A stretch of DNA of 32,659 nt from an uncultured Pseudoxanthomonas sp. (GTDB lineage: Bacteria; Pseudomonadota; Gammaproteobacteria; Xanthomonadales; Xanthomonadaceae): NCBI GenBank assembly GCA_937975725.1, contig CALJUL010000118.1:1-32659 (forward strand). The letters are read 5' to 3'. The notes beneath the pieces are model-generated. The model saw nothing but the letters and a program-made list of their open reading frames with translations, searched no databases and was not told the DNA's origin. Position numbers and translations under genes: made by a program. Of the stretch, positions 22,704 to 31,318 are shown in pieces (the stretch's first letter is position 1; the number at the start of each line of letters is the position of its first letter).

Positions 22704-24370
22704 TGCACTGCATTCCCCTCGCCACCGCGTTGGCGCTGCTGCTGTCCTGCGCGCCCGCGCTGTCCGCCGACGATTTCTACGGCACCACCGAACCATTCGC
22801 GAAGGAAGCGGTGTACTTCGTGCTGACCGACCGTTTCGTCAACGGCGATCCGTCCAACGACCACCGCGACCAGGGCGGTGCGCATCCCACCTTCGACCGT
22901 CCCACCCCGGGCGCGCCGGAGGGCGAGTCGGACAACGTCGGCTACCTGGGCGGCGACTTCAAGGGCATCCTGGACAACGCCGGCTACATCCGCGGCCTGG
23001 GCTTCACCTCGGTATGGATCACGCCCATCGTGGACAACCCCGACGAAGCCTTCACCGGCGGCGAAGCGGTGACCTGGGGCGGCGCCTTCACCGACCGCGG
23101 CAAGACCGGCTACCACGGCTACTGGGGCATCAATTTCTACAAGCTGGACGAGCACCTGCCCAGCGACGGGCTGGACTTCGCCGGTTTCACCCGGGCGATG
23201 AAGGAGCGGAAGCTGGACGTGGTACTGGACATCGTCGCCAACCACGGCTCGCCGGCGTATTCGATGCCGAAGATGCAGCCGCAGTACGGCAAGGTCTGGG
23301 ACAAGGACGGCCGGCTGGTCGCCGACCACCAGAACCTGGCCCCGGAAAGACTGGACCCGCGCCGCAAGCTGCTGCACGCCTTCTACAACACCGGCGGCGG
23401 GCTGGCGCAATTGTCCGACTTCGACGAGAACAATCCTGCCGTGCTGGACTACCTGGCCGGCGCCTACGCGCAGTGGATCGACCAGGGCGCGGCGGCGTTC
23501 CGCGTGGACACCATCGCCTGGATGCCGCATGCGTTCTGGAAGAAGTTCGCCGACCGCATCCGCGAGAAGCAGCCGGGCTTCTTCATGTTCGGCGAGAACT
23601 TCGACTACGACGCCGCCCGCATCGCCGGCCACACCTGGGCGCGCAACGGCAGCTACAGCGTGCTGGACTTCCCGCTGAAGGGGAAGCTGACCGAGGTGTT
23701 CGAGAAGCCCGGCAGCGACTTCGCCGAACTGGGCAAGGCGCTGTACCTGGAAGACGGCCCGTACGCGAATCCATACGAGTTGATGACCTTCTACGACAAC
23801 CACGACATGGCGCGGATGGACGCGTCCGACCAAGGCTTCATCGATGCGCACCACTGGCTGTTCACCGCGCGCGGCATCCCGGTGGTCTATTACGGCTCGG
23901 AAACCGGCTTCATGCGCGGCCGCGCCGAGCACGCCGGCAACCGCAACTACTTCGGCCAGGCGCGCATCGACGCCGCGCCGCAGAGCCCGATCTTCGCCCC
24001 CTTGCAGCGCATCGCCCGGCTGCGCCGCGACACTCCGGCGCTGCAACGCGGCCTGCAACTCAACGTGCGGCTCAAGGGCGACCACGCCGTCTTCTACCGC
24101 GTGTTGCAGCATGAGGGCACGAACCAGACCGCACTGGTGATGCTCAACAAGGGCGACGCGCCGGCCAGGCTGGCGGTGACCGACTACCTGCAAGCCGGCC
24201 AGTGGCGCGACGCCTTCACCGGCCGCGTCCAGCGCGTGCGCAACCGCCTGCAGGCCGACGTGCCCGCGCACGGCGTGCGCGTATTCCTGCTCGACGCCCC
24301 CATCACCCGCCAGGACACCCGCGCCCGCCTGGCCGACCTGATGGCCCGCAAGAGCCCGAAGGCGGATTGA
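22703..24370 (+). CDS. exported GH13 alpha-amylase/glucanotransferase-like enzyme
   Basis: A 555-residue GH13 enzyme with an N-terminal export signal (IPLATALALLLSCAPALSA, cleavage near 22). Cys16 makes lipid attachment a weaker possibility. Catalytic residues are Asp269 (FRVDTIAW), Glu298 (FMFGENFD) and Asp368 (FYDNHDMAR). VYFVLTDRFVNGDPSND and GYHGYWGINFY resemble alpha-amylases and cyclodextrin glucanotransferase-like enzymes. It probably shortens maltodextrins in the periplasm before or during uptake. The ATG at 22703 overlaps the transporter stop by one base and has GGAGG upstream. The product, amylase or transferase, cannot be decided here. Confidence 0.9.
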   Translation: MHCIPLATALALLLSCAPALSADDFYGTTEPFAKEAVYFVLTDRFVNGDPSNDHRDQGGAHPTFDRPTPGAPEGESDNVGYLGGDFKGILDNAGYIRGLGFTSVWITPIVDNPDEAFTGGEAVTWGGAFTDRGKTGYHGYWGINFYKLDEHLPSDGLDFAGFTRAMKERKLDVVLDIVANHGSPAYSMPKMQPQYGKVWDKDGRLVADHQNLAPERLDPRRKLLHAFYNTGGGLAQLSDFDENNPAVLDYLAGAYAQWIDQGAAAFRVDTIAWMPHAFWKKFADRIREKQPGFFMFGENFDYDAARIAGHTWARNGSYSVLDFPLKGKLTEVFEKPGSDFAELGKALYLEDGPYANPYELMTFYDNHDMARMDASDQGFIDAHHWLFTARGIPVVYYGSETGFMRGRAEHAGNRNYFGQARIDAAPQSPIFAPLQRIARLRRDTPALQRGLQLNVRLKGDHAVFYRVLQHEGTNQTALVMLNKGDAPARLAVTDYLQAGQWRDAFTGRVQRVRNRLQADVPAHGVRVFLLDAPITRQDTRARLADLMARKSPKAD

Positions 24371-24393
24371 TCGCCTGCGCCCGACCTGTGCAC

Positions 24394-24574
24394 TGTAGGA
24401 GCGGCTTCAGCCGCGACCGCGGCTCCAAAGAAACCTTCAGCCGCGGATGACACGGATGAGCGCGGATAAAGCGGATCAGAGCAAAAGCTTTATCAGCGCC
24501 ATCCGCGCTCATCCGCGTTGATCCGTGTCCCCCGCTTTCCAAGCCGTGCGGTTGCGACTGACGCCGCTCCTACA
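24394..24574. repeat. 181-bp composite palindromic element, copy B
   Basis: The outer arms TGTAGGAGCGGCTTCAGCCG (24394 onward) and the matching right arm ending CTCCTACA at 24574 are inverted with a few mismatches. Inside are four CGGAT words on the left (about 24441-24477) and three ATCCG words on the right (about 24500-24526), with AAAGC and GCTTT near the tip. Order, spacing and core sequences match the element at 4541-4710. It too lies between convergent genes (GH13 enzyme and PepSY protein). Confidence 0.85.
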
Positions 24575-24600
24575 AGTGGATGCGCAGCCGGCGGCCCGTT

Positions 24601-26187
24601 CTAGGGGCTGTGCGGTTCGGCCCAGACGCTGTTGGGTTCGCCGGTCCTGGCGCGACGGGCCGTGGTGCGTGCCAACCAGGCGAAGGCGATGGCCATCGCC
24701 AGGGCGCCGGCGTCGATGGCGAACAGGGCCGTGTGGCCGACCGCCGCGCTCTTCCACAACCATTCGCCGGTCGCCGCGCCATGCGCCAGCGGCACCAGCG
24801 CGGTGACGATGGCGGCGGCCCACAGCAGTTCGCGCGCCGCGCGGGCCGGGGCGCGCAGGGCCGCCCACAGCAGACACAGCGCCCAGGTAGTGAAGCAGGT
24901 CCAGGTCACCCCGGCCGCGACCGGCACGTCCCAGGCGGCAGCGCGGGCTTCGAATACCTGCGCGGCGACGAACGCGGCCGAGATTGCCACGCACACGCCG
25001 ATGCAGACGCCCACCGTCGCCTTCGCCATCCATACCTGCGCCTTGCCCTGCGTCGCCTGCCGCCGCTTGCGGCGCGATTCGATCCACAGCAGGTTGCCGG
25101 AATAGAACAGGAAAGCGCCGCCCAGACCGAGCAGGAAATACAACCACTGCACCCAGGCGTTGCCGTACTCGCCGAAGTGCAGCAGATAGGCGATCGACAA
25201 CGTGGCGTGGTTGGCGTCGCGACGGCCGGGCAACTGGCTGGCGACCAGCTCGCCGGTGGCGGCGTTCAGCGCCACCGCGCCGAGCGCACCTAGCCTGCGC
25301 GGCGCTTCACCGGTGATCTCGACGATGGCGTTGGCGTCGCCGACGTGGGTGAGCTTGAGGTAAACCGGCTCGAACGCTTCCAGCCCCTGCGCCTTCGCCG
25401 CTTCCTGCGCGCGCGCATGCCACATCGCCACGCTGCCCGGCGCCTGCGGCCTGCCGGCCGGCTGCACCTGCGGGGCGGTGTCCAGCGCGGCCGGCATCGT
25501 TTCGGCCAGCTTGCCGCCGTAGACCAGCGGATCGAGCGCCAGCGCCACCACCATCACCAGGCACAGCAGCGCGCCGGTGACCGCGAACATCACGTGCAGG
25601 GGCAGGCTGAGCACGCCGATGACGTTGTGCGCGTCCTGCCAGAAGCGCTTGAAGTTGCGCCCCGGCCGCAGCGCGAACAGGTCTTCGGCCAGCTTCGGCA
25701 GATGGATCACCAGGCCCGACACCAGTGCCACGCCGTACAGCAGGCTGACGATGCCCATCAGGTAGGTGCCCGCCACCGGGATGCCGAGCGAATAGTGCAG
25801 CGCGTTGACCAGTTCCGACAGCGCGGCCGCGGGCGGATGCTCGGCGCCTTCGGGATCGTCAGGAGTGGCGTAGTGCCAGGTGCCGGCGGCGTCGGGCCAG
25901 TACACCACCGGCTGGGCGGTCTCTTCGCCGGGGAACATCATGCCCACCCACGCGCGCGCCTCCGGGTGGCGCGCCAGCGTGCCGTCGAGCAGGCGTTGCG
26001 CGTCGTCCAGCGTGCCGACCGGCTGCTCCGCCGCATGCGGCGACTGCCACACCATCAGGTCGTGGTGGAAGATGGTGATCGCGCCGGCGTAGAAGGCGAC
26101 GAACAGCGCGAAGCCCGCGCACAGCCCCACCCACGTATGCAGCGTGGTGAAGGTACGCAGCGTGCCGGAGGAGAACCTGATCACCAT
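24601..26187 (-). CDS. PepSY-associated membrane protein (PiuB-like, iron uptake)
   Basis: A 528-residue inner-membrane protein of the PepSY-associated TM family, often iron-regulated and possibly involved in releasing iron from imported siderophores. Visible parts are LRTFTTLHTWVGLCAGFALFVAFYAGAITIF near the N-terminus, a periplasmic PepSY-type region with LNALHYSLG-like NALHYSLGIPVAG, the segment FKRFWQDAHNVIGVLSLPLHVMFA, and further helices towards the C-terminus. Conserved His residues in WVG and HNVIG helices may bind haem. The gene starts three bases after the DUF3649-like gene and closes the siderophore operon. The ATG at 26187 fits the family start. Copy B of the palindrome lies just beyond the stop and may end the transcript. 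Confidence 0.85.
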   Translation of the reverse strand: MVIRFSSGTLRTFTTLHTWVGLCAGFALFVAFYAGAITIFHHDLMVWQSPHAAEQPVGTLDDAQRLLDGTLARHPEARAWVGMMFPGEETAQPVVYWPDAAGTWHYATPDDPEGAEHPPAAALSELVNALHYSLGIPVAGTYLMGIVSLLYGVALVSGLVIHLPKLAEDLFALRPGRNFKRFWQDAHNVIGVLSLPLHVMFAVTGALLCLVMVVALALDPLVYGGKLAETMPAALDTAPQVQPAGRPQAPGSVAMWHARAQEAAKAQGLEAFEPVYLKLTHVGDANAIVEITGEAPRRLGALGAVALNAATGELVASQLPGRRDANHATLSIAYLLHFGEYGNAWVQWLYFLLGLGGAFLFYSGNLLWIESRRKRRQATQGKAQVWMAKATVGVCIGVCVAISAAFVAAQVFEARAAAWDVPVAAGVTWTCFTTWALCLLWAALRAPARAARELLWAAAIVTALVPLAHGAATGEWLWKSAAVGHTALFAIDAGALAMAIAFAWLARTTARRARTGEPNSVWAEPHSP

Positions 26188-26190
26188 GCC

Positions 26191-26454
26191 TCATTGCACC
26201 CATTGCAGATGGCGCAGCCACCACAGCGCCAGCAGGCCCGCGGCCGCCAGCCCCGCATAGGCCAGCCAGGCGCGCGCGCCGTCGCGGAAGGCGAAGGCCA
26301 GGCAGGCCAGTCCCACCCACACCGGGAAGAACGCCACCAGGCCGCCCACCAGCGTGGACTGCCATGGCCCCGGCAAGGCCCAGCCGATCAGGCCCACCAG
26401 CGCGGCGGCCAGGAAGAAGCCGGGCACGATGCCGGCGGTCGCGCGGCCCCACAT
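26191..26454 (-). CDS. DUF3649-like small membrane protein
   Basis: An 87-residue protein with three hydrophobic helices (about 9-26, 34-55 and 62-80), including AFFPVWVGLACLAFAFRDGA followed by RAWLAYAGL. This pattern resembles the DUF3649 family found in iron-siderophore operons. Its ATG overlaps the stop of the previous gene by one base (TGATG at 26452-26456), and its stop lies three bases before the PepSY gene, so it is an integral operon member. The molecular role is unknown. Confidence 0.7.
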   Translation of the reverse strand: MWGRATAGIVPGFFLAAALVGLIGWALPGPWQSTLVGGLVAFFPVWVGLACLAFAFRDGARAWLAYAGLAAAGLLALWWLRHLQWVQ

Positions 26455-26762
26455 CAGCCGCCGCCCCCGTTGCCGTTGCCGCCGCCCTGCCCGTCGGCCG
26501 GCGCCGCCGACAGCGCCGCCATATACGGCAGTGCCATCATCCCCAGCATCCACGTGCCCAGCATCGCGCAGCTTCCCGCACCCGCGCCGAGCACGGCGAT
26601 CCACAGCGCCAGCGACACGGCGGCCAGCCCCAGCCCGGCCCAGGTACCGGCACGCCCCAGCCGGCGCCAGGACGGCCAGCGGCAATGGCGCGAACCGGCG
26701 TACAGCCCCGCCGCCGACAGCAGGGCGGCGAGGCAGGCGGCGAACACGGTCAAGGACGGCAT
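26454..26762 (-). CDS. DUF3325-like small membrane protein
   Basis: A 102-residue protein with hydrophobic helices at about 5-22, 41-62 and 64-85, with the pattern AALLSAAGLYAGSRHCRWPS that resembles the DUF3325 family of iron-uptake operons. The C-terminal tail is glycine/asparagine-rich (GQGGGNGNGGGG), which is unusual and may be a low-complexity extension. It starts 31 bases after the receptor stop and overlaps the next gene by one base. Confidence 0.65.
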   Translation of the reverse strand: MPSLTVFAACLAALLSAAGLYAGSRHCRWPSWRRLGRAGTWAGLGLAAVSLALWIAVLGAGAGSCAMLGTWMLGMMALPYMAALSAAPADGQGGGNGNGGGG

Positions 26763-26793
26763 GGCGATGGCGGGCCGGGCGTGCGTCAGCGGC

Positions 26794-28917
26794 TCACCAC
26801 TGGTAGCGCGCCGTGGCGGTCACCGTGCGCTCGTAGCCGTAGTAGCACCAGTAGATCGCGTTGCAGGCACTGATGTATTGCTTGTCGGCCAGGTTCTGCA
26901 CGTTCAACTGGAAGCGCCAGGCGGAGACGTCGTAGTGCACGGCCGCGTCGAACAGCGTGTACGAGGGCGTTTCCCACTCGTTGCGCGCGTCGCCGAAATG
27001 CGCGCCGGTATAGCGCGCGCCGGCGCCGAAGCCCAGCCCCGCCAGCGCGCCGCCGGTGACCGTGTAGTCCGCGCCCAGCGACGCGGCGTGCTCGGGCTGC
27101 AACGCGATCCGCTTGCCCAGCGTGGCGGCGTCGTTGCTCTTGGTCACTTCCGAATCGATGTAGGCGTAGGCGCCGTACACGCTCAGGCCGCGACCCAGGT
27201 TCCAGCGGCCTTCCAGTTCCACGCCGCGCACCTTGGTCTCGCCCTGCTGGATCGAGAACAGGGTGTGGTCCGGGTCCACGGTCAGCGTGTTCTGCTGGGT
27301 GATCTCGTACAGCGCCAGCGTGGCCAGCACCTTGCCGTTGGCCGGCTGGTACTTCAGGCCGGCCTCGACCTGCTCGCCGGTGGTCGGCACGAACGCGCGG
27401 CCGGCGAAGTCGGCGCCGACGGTGGGCTGGAACGACTGCGACCAGCCCGCGTAGGGCGCCAGGCCGTTGTCGAACACGTAGTTCACGCCCACGCGCGCGG
27501 AGAACCGGTCGTCGCTCTGGTGACCACCGTTGCTGTCGGTGCCCACCCAGTCCTGGCGCCCGCCCAGGGTGAACACCCAGCGATCCAGCTTGATCTGGTC
27601 CTGCACGTACAGGCCCAGTTGCGACTGTGTCTGGCGCGTGCTGGCGGTGGTGGCCGGGTTGAAGTCCGGACGCAGGTCCGGCATCGATCCGTACACCGGC
27701 TCGAACACGTCCAGGCCGGTGGCCGCGAACACGAAGTTGGAATCGTAGGCGTAGCGCGCGCGGCGGTAGTCCAGGCCGGCCAGCAGCGCGTGTTCGGCGC
27801 GGCCGGTGGCGAAGCGCCATTGCAGGTTGTTGTCCAGGCCGAAGGTGCGCTCGTCCTCGCGCGTGGACCACAGGTAGCGGAACAGGGTGCGCTGGTCGCC
27901 GATCAGGCCGAACGCGCCGACCGACACGCCGGGCTCGACTTCCGAGTCCATGATCCGCGCGCTCTGCTGGAAGCGCACGCCGCCGCCGAAGTCGTGGCCG
28001 AATTCGTAGCCCAGCGATTTCATCGTCTTCACGTAGTCGTTGGCGTTGGGCTCGCCGGTGTACAGGCTGGCGCGGATCCTGCCGTTGGGGTTGGGCAGCA
28101 GCGTGCCCTCGGCCGGTAGGAAGCCGGCACCGCCCTTGGTGTCGGCCTTCTGCCAGCGCGCCAGCACGGTCAGTTCGTTGACCTCGTCCGGCTTCCAGGT
28201 GACGGCGGGGGCGAAGTAGTAGCGGTCGTCGTGGATGTAGTCCACCGGCGTGTCGCCGTTGCGGCCCAGGCCGGTGAGGCGGTACAGCAGGGTGCCGCTC
28301 TCGTTGAGCCTGCCGCCGACGTCGAAGGCGATCTGCTTCATGGCGTCGCTGCCGACCTGCACTTCCACTTCGCGCGGCGCGTCCTCGCGCGGGCGCTTGC
28401 TGACGTAGTTGACCAGGCCGCCCGGCGGCATCGCGCCGTAGTTGACCGAGGCCGGCCCCTTCAGCACTTCCACCTGCTCCAGGCCGTAAGGCTCGATGCG
28501 GGTGATGCCGGTGCCGGAGCCTTCCGGCAGGGCCAGGCCGTCCAGGTAGCGCGCCGGGGTGAAGCCGCGCACCAGCAGCCAGTCGCTGCGGCTGTCGCTG
28601 CCGTAGCCGCCGCCCTGCGCGCCGGCGGTGAACCACACCGCCTCCTCTATGCCGTGGATACCGCGGTCGCGCATCTGCCGCTCGGTCACCACCGAGATAG
28701 ACTGCGGGATCTCCTTCAGCGGCGTGGCGGTCTTGGTGGCGGTGCCGGAGCTGCGCGGGATCGGCGCCTGCACCTGCACGGCGTCCAGGGTGACGGCATC
28801 GGGCTGCGCCGACGCGGCGGACTGCGCGAAGACTGCCGGGGGAACGGCCAGCAGGAGGCCGATGGCCAGGCTCAGGGGACGCGGAGAGCGCGGGCGGCGC
28901 GGGGGAACGGAAGGCAT
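26794..28917 (-). CDS. TonB-dependent siderophore receptor
   Basis: A 707-residue outer-membrane receptor of the FhuE/FoxA/FpvA type that imports ferric siderophores. A signal peptide (RPLSLAIGLLLAVPPAVFAQ) is followed by VTLDAVQVQAP (TonB-box region). The plug contains TPLKEIPQSISVVTERQMRD and IEPYGLEQVEVLKGPASVNYGAMPPGGLVNYVSKRP, both diagnostic of siderophore receptors. The barrel ends in TVTATARYQW. A perfect Fur-box-like palindrome lies 85 bases upstream of the ATG at 28917. There is no good Shine-Dalgarno before this ATG. The start is chosen by the signal peptide. The siderophore itself (hydroxamate or other) cannot be named. Confidence 0.92.
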   Translation of the reverse strand: MPSVPPRRPRSPRPLSLAIGLLLAVPPAVFAQSAASAQPDAVTLDAVQVQAPIPRSSGTATKTATPLKEIPQSISVVTERQMRDRGIHGIEEAVWFTAGAQGGGYGSDSRSDWLLVRGFTPARYLDGLALPEGSGTGITRIEPYGLEQVEVLKGPASVNYGAMPPGGLVNYVSKRPREDAPREVEVQVGSDAMKQIAFDVGGRLNESGTLLYRLTGLGRNGDTPVDYIHDDRYYFAPAVTWKPDEVNELTVLARWQKADTKGGAGFLPAEGTLLPNPNGRIRASLYTGEPNANDYVKTMKSLGYEFGHDFGGGVRFQQSARIMDSEVEPGVSVGAFGLIGDQRTLFRYLWSTREDERTFGLDNNLQWRFATGRAEHALLAGLDYRRARYAYDSNFVFAATGLDVFEPVYGSMPDLRPDFNPATTASTRQTQSQLGLYVQDQIKLDRWVFTLGGRQDWVGTDSNGGHQSDDRFSARVGVNYVFDNGLAPYAGWSQSFQPTVGADFAGRAFVPTTGEQVEAGLKYQPANGKVLATLALYEITQQNTLTVDPDHTLFSIQQGETKVRGVELEGRWNLGRGLSVYGAYAYIDSEVTKSNDAATLGKRIALQPEHAASLGADYTVTGGALAGLGFGAGARYTGAHFGDARNEWETPSYTLFDAAVHYDVSAWRFQLNVQNLADKQYISACNAIYWCYYGYERTVTATARYQW

Positions 28918-29001
28918 GGGGAGGGACCGTGGAATGGCTGGCCGCCCCCGCGCCGCCCATCGGCGCAGCGAGCCGGCAGGCCAGGCCCGCCGCCAGCGGC
29001 A

Positions 29002-29020
29002 AATAAGAATAATTCTTATT
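29002..29020. promoter_or_regulatory. Fur box upstream of the siderophore receptor
   Basis: AATAAGAATAATTCTTATT is a perfect 9-1-9 inverted repeat. It has the same size, symmetry and A/T-rich character as the consensus 19-bp Fur site. It is a marked AT-rich island in GC-rich DNA, between the LacI-family gene and the receptor. Confidence 0.9.
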
Positions 29021-29052
29021 CTAGGGAGGGCGCGGCCGGCCGGCAATGGCCG

Positions 29053-30129
29053 TCAGGCGCCGGTCGAGCCCCGCAGCGCCAGTTTCACGGGGATGGTCCG
29101 GCTCTCCGCCGCCTCGCCGTGGATCAGGGCCAGCAACGTCTCCACCAGCAACGCCCCGGCCTGCTTGGTGTCCTGCTGCACGGTGGACAGCCCGGGATTG
29201 ACGAAGCTGGCCAGCGGGATGTCGTCGAAGCCGGCCACGGCCACGTCGTCGGGCACGCGCAGGCCACGTTCGTGCAGCGCCTTCATCGCCCCCACCGCGA
29301 TCAGGTCGCTGGCGGCGAACACCGCGTCGAACTCCGCCCCGCCGGACAGCAGGTGCGTCACCGCCTCGTGGCCGGACTGCTCGGTGGTGATGGCGTCCAC
29401 CTGCAGTGCCGGATCGGCGGCCAACCCGGCGGCTTCCAGCGCACGGCGGTGGCCGAGGTAGCGTTCGAGGAATTCCGGATAGTGGTTGGAAGCATGCCCG
29501 AGGAAGGCGATGCGCCGCCGCCCTTGCGCCAGCAGATGCGCGGTGATGTCGTGTCCGCCCTGGGCGTTGTCGCAGCCGATGGAAACGCCCGGCGTGTCCG
29601 GCTGCACCGCGCCCCAGCGCACGAAGTGGGTACCCTGCTCCACCAGCCGTTCCAGCCGCCCGCGCGACTCCAGGTAGTCGCCGTAGCCCAGCAGGATGAT
29701 GCCGTCGGCCTTCATGCTGTCCTCGTAGTCGGCCTGCCAGTCGTTGGACAGTTGCTGGAACGAAATCAGCAGGTCGTAGCCGCGCAGCGCGCAGGCGCGG
29801 GTGATGCTGCCCAGCATGGACAGGAAGAACGGGTTGATCGCCGATTCGTCCGGCGTCGGGTCCTCGAAGAACAGCAGCGCCAGCGTCCCGGAGTGCTGCC
29901 GGCGCAGGTTGGAGGCGTTCTTGTCGACCTTGTAGTTGAGCTGCTCGGCGATGGCCAGGATGCGCTTGCGCGTCTCCTCGCTGACCATCGGGCTGCCGCG
30001 CAGCGCGCGCGAGACCGTGGGCTGGGACACGCCGGCCAGGTGGGCGATGTCCAGCGAAGTGGCTTTGCCTTTGATGGGCGCGATCACGGGCGGCGGACGC
30101 AGCGGACGGCGGGAACCGGATGATGCCAC
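29053..30129 (-). CDS. LacI-family transcriptional regulator
   Basis: A 358-residue repressor. The N-terminal helix-turn-helix (about 24-44, TSLDIAHLAGVSQPTVSRAL) and hinge are followed by a periplasmic-binding-protein-like ligand domain with VAVAGFDDIPLASFVNPGLS near the end. It lies on the same strand as, and upstream of, the siderophore receptor. The ATACGTAT operators of the maltodextrin locus are of LacI type, and this is the only LacI protein in the window, so it is a candidate regulator of them, but its true targets are unknown. The start is GTG at 30129 with no clear ribosome-binding site, and a start nearer the HTH is possible. The N-terminal tail has PPP. Confidence 0.9.
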   Translation of the reverse strand: MASSGSRRPLRPPPVIAPIKGKATSLDIAHLAGVSQPTVSRALRGSPMVSEETRKRILAIAEQLNYKVDKNASNLRRQHSGTLALLFFEDPTPDESAINPFFLSMLGSITRACALRGYDLLISFQQLSNDWQADYEDSMKADGIILLGYGDYLESRGRLERLVEQGTHFVRWGAVQPDTPGVSIGCDNAQGGHDITAHLLAQGRRRIAFLGHASNHYPEFLERYLGHRRALEAAGLAADPALQVDAITTEQSGHEAVTHLLSGGAEFDAVFAASDLIAVGAMKALHERGLRVPDDVAVAGFDDIPLASFVNPGLSTVQQDTKQAGALLVETLLALIHGEAAESRTIPVKLALRGSTGA

Positions 30130-30161
30130 GCCGGCCCCGCGGCGACGACCGCGCGCGCCGT

Positions 30162-30632
30162 TCAGCCGGCCCGCGCGGCGCCGTGCAACCGCACGCCGTC
30201 GGCGTCGGTCACGCTGACGGTGACGTCCACGCCGTGGCGCACGCTCTCGGTCACCACGCAGAAGTTCTCGAACTGGGCCAGGATGCGCTCCAGCGACTGG
30301 TGCGCCGCGCCCGGCTCCGCCAAGTGGATGTCGGCGTGGATATGCCCCACCCGCAGCCGGCCCTGCTCGTTGCGCACCAGGTCGGCGGTGGCATGGGTGA
30401 CCAGCTTCCCGGGCGCGTTGCGGTACTTGCGCAGCGCGAACAGCAGGCTGGCGGACAGGCAGTTGGCGACCGCCGCGGCCAGCAGGCGCGAGGGATTGGG
30501 CCCCTGGTCGTGGCCCAGCGGCGAGGGCTCGTCGGTCAGCAGTGGCGCCAGCGAGGTCTCGTCGAAGCGGATGCGGAAGGCGTAGTCGCCGTCCTGTTCA
30601 AGGGTCAGGCGGATCGGGGTCTCTTCGCTCAC
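30162..30632 (-). CDS. OsmC-family peroxiredoxin-like protein
   Basis: A 156-residue OsmC/Ohr-type protein. The two cysteines expected of the family are Cys58 (AAAVANCLSASLLFALRK) and Cys125 (FENFCVVTESVRHG), which in relatives reduce organic hydroperoxides. The start is taken as GTG at 30632. AGGAG lies nine bases upstream, and the GTG overlaps the TGA of the preceding gene (GTGA), so translation is probably coupled. A longer in-frame start at 30689 would lie inside the preceding gene and is less likely. The gene follows a haem-type lipoprotein and an RND pump, suggesting a role in coping with toxic or oxidising compounds. Confidence 0.88.
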   Translation of the reverse strand: MSEETPIRLTLEQDGDYAFRIRFDETSLAPLLTDEPSPLGHDQGPNPSRLLAAAVANCLSASLLFALRKYRNAPGKLVTHATADLVRNEQGRLRVGHIHADIHLAEPGAAHQSLERILAQFENFCVVTESVRHGVDVTVSVTDADGVRLHGAARAG

Positions 30633-31318
30633 GGGGCGTTCTCCTGTCGTCCGGAGAGTGTCGCATCGTCGCGCGGCACTTCCACCCACAGCGCACCGCG
30701 CAGGTCGCCGGGCGCGAAGCCGGTGGCCGCGTCGCCGGGATAATGCCGGGCGATCGCCGCGCGCACGTCCGCCGCCACGTTCGCGCCATGGCAGGCCAGG
30801 CAGCCCGGCTCGGTGGCGATGCCGCGCATCATCCGCAGCGAAACGCCCGGCGGCAGCCCGTCGCGCTGCACGAAGACCTGTTCGCCGGCCGCCGCACCGC
30901 CTTCGACCGCCTGCTGGAACGCCAGCAACGGCGCCAGCCGCCAGTCGTCCGCGGCCTGCGCCGGATGGCGGTTGCGCCCCGGCAGCGCGACCCGGCCCAG
31001 GCGCACGCCGTGCTCGGCCATCACCGCTTCGCCGATGGCCGGCGCTTCAGCGTGGCAGACCTCGACCGCGGCGACGGGACCGCCCTCGGCCATCGCCGCC
31101 TGCAAGCGGCCGCGCAGCCGTCCGCTGAAAGCTTGCGCGGCGGTCTTGGCGCGTTCCAGATCGGCATCGGAATGTGCATGCGCTTCGGCGGAAGCGGCCG
31201 CTGCGCGGTCGGCGGCGGAGGATGCAGCGGCGATGCCGCCTTCCGGCTGCCGCGCGCAACCGCCCAGGACGAGCATTACGCCCGGCAACAGGACACGCAG
31301 AAGGGAACGACAGGTCAT
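30629..31318 (-). CDS. DUF3365-like haem lipoprotein
   Basis: A 229-residue lipoprotein. The signal LRVLLPGVMLVLGGCARQ carries the lipobox LGGC with Cys21. A helical region (about 30-75) is followed by VEVCHAEAPAIGEAVMAEHG and then CLACH (173-177), a CxxCH c-type haem motif. The pattern fits DUF3365 / Tll0287-like sensor domains. Its ATG overlaps the RND pump stop (ATGA), and its TGA overlaps the OsmC-family GTG. It probably sits in a membrane facing the periplasm and may sense redox state or a ligand. That function is inference. Confidence 0.85.
   Translation of the reverse strand: MTCRSLLRVLLPGVMLVLGGCARQPEGGIAAASSAADRAAAASAEAHAHSDADLERAKTAAQAFSGRLRGRLQAAMAEGGPVAAVEVCHAEAPAIGEAVMAEHGVRLGRVALPGRNRHPAQAADDWRLAPLLAFQQAVEGGAAAGEQVFVQRDGLPPGVSLRMMRGIATEPGCLACHGANVAADVRAAIARHYPGDAATGFAPGDLRGALWVEVPRDDATLSGRQENAP

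Noticed and set aside
25345..28119. A 924-codon open frame antisense to the PepSY and siderophore genes
   Set aside because: It is a GC-driven shadow spanning several genuine genes on the other strand, rich in Arg, Ala, Gly and His, with no domain pattern.
29053..30129. The LacI-family gene as a regulator of the adjacent siderophore receptor
   Set aside because: The receptor has its own Fur-type site and no LacI-type palindrome was seen in the 135-base gap. Adjacency alone is not enough.
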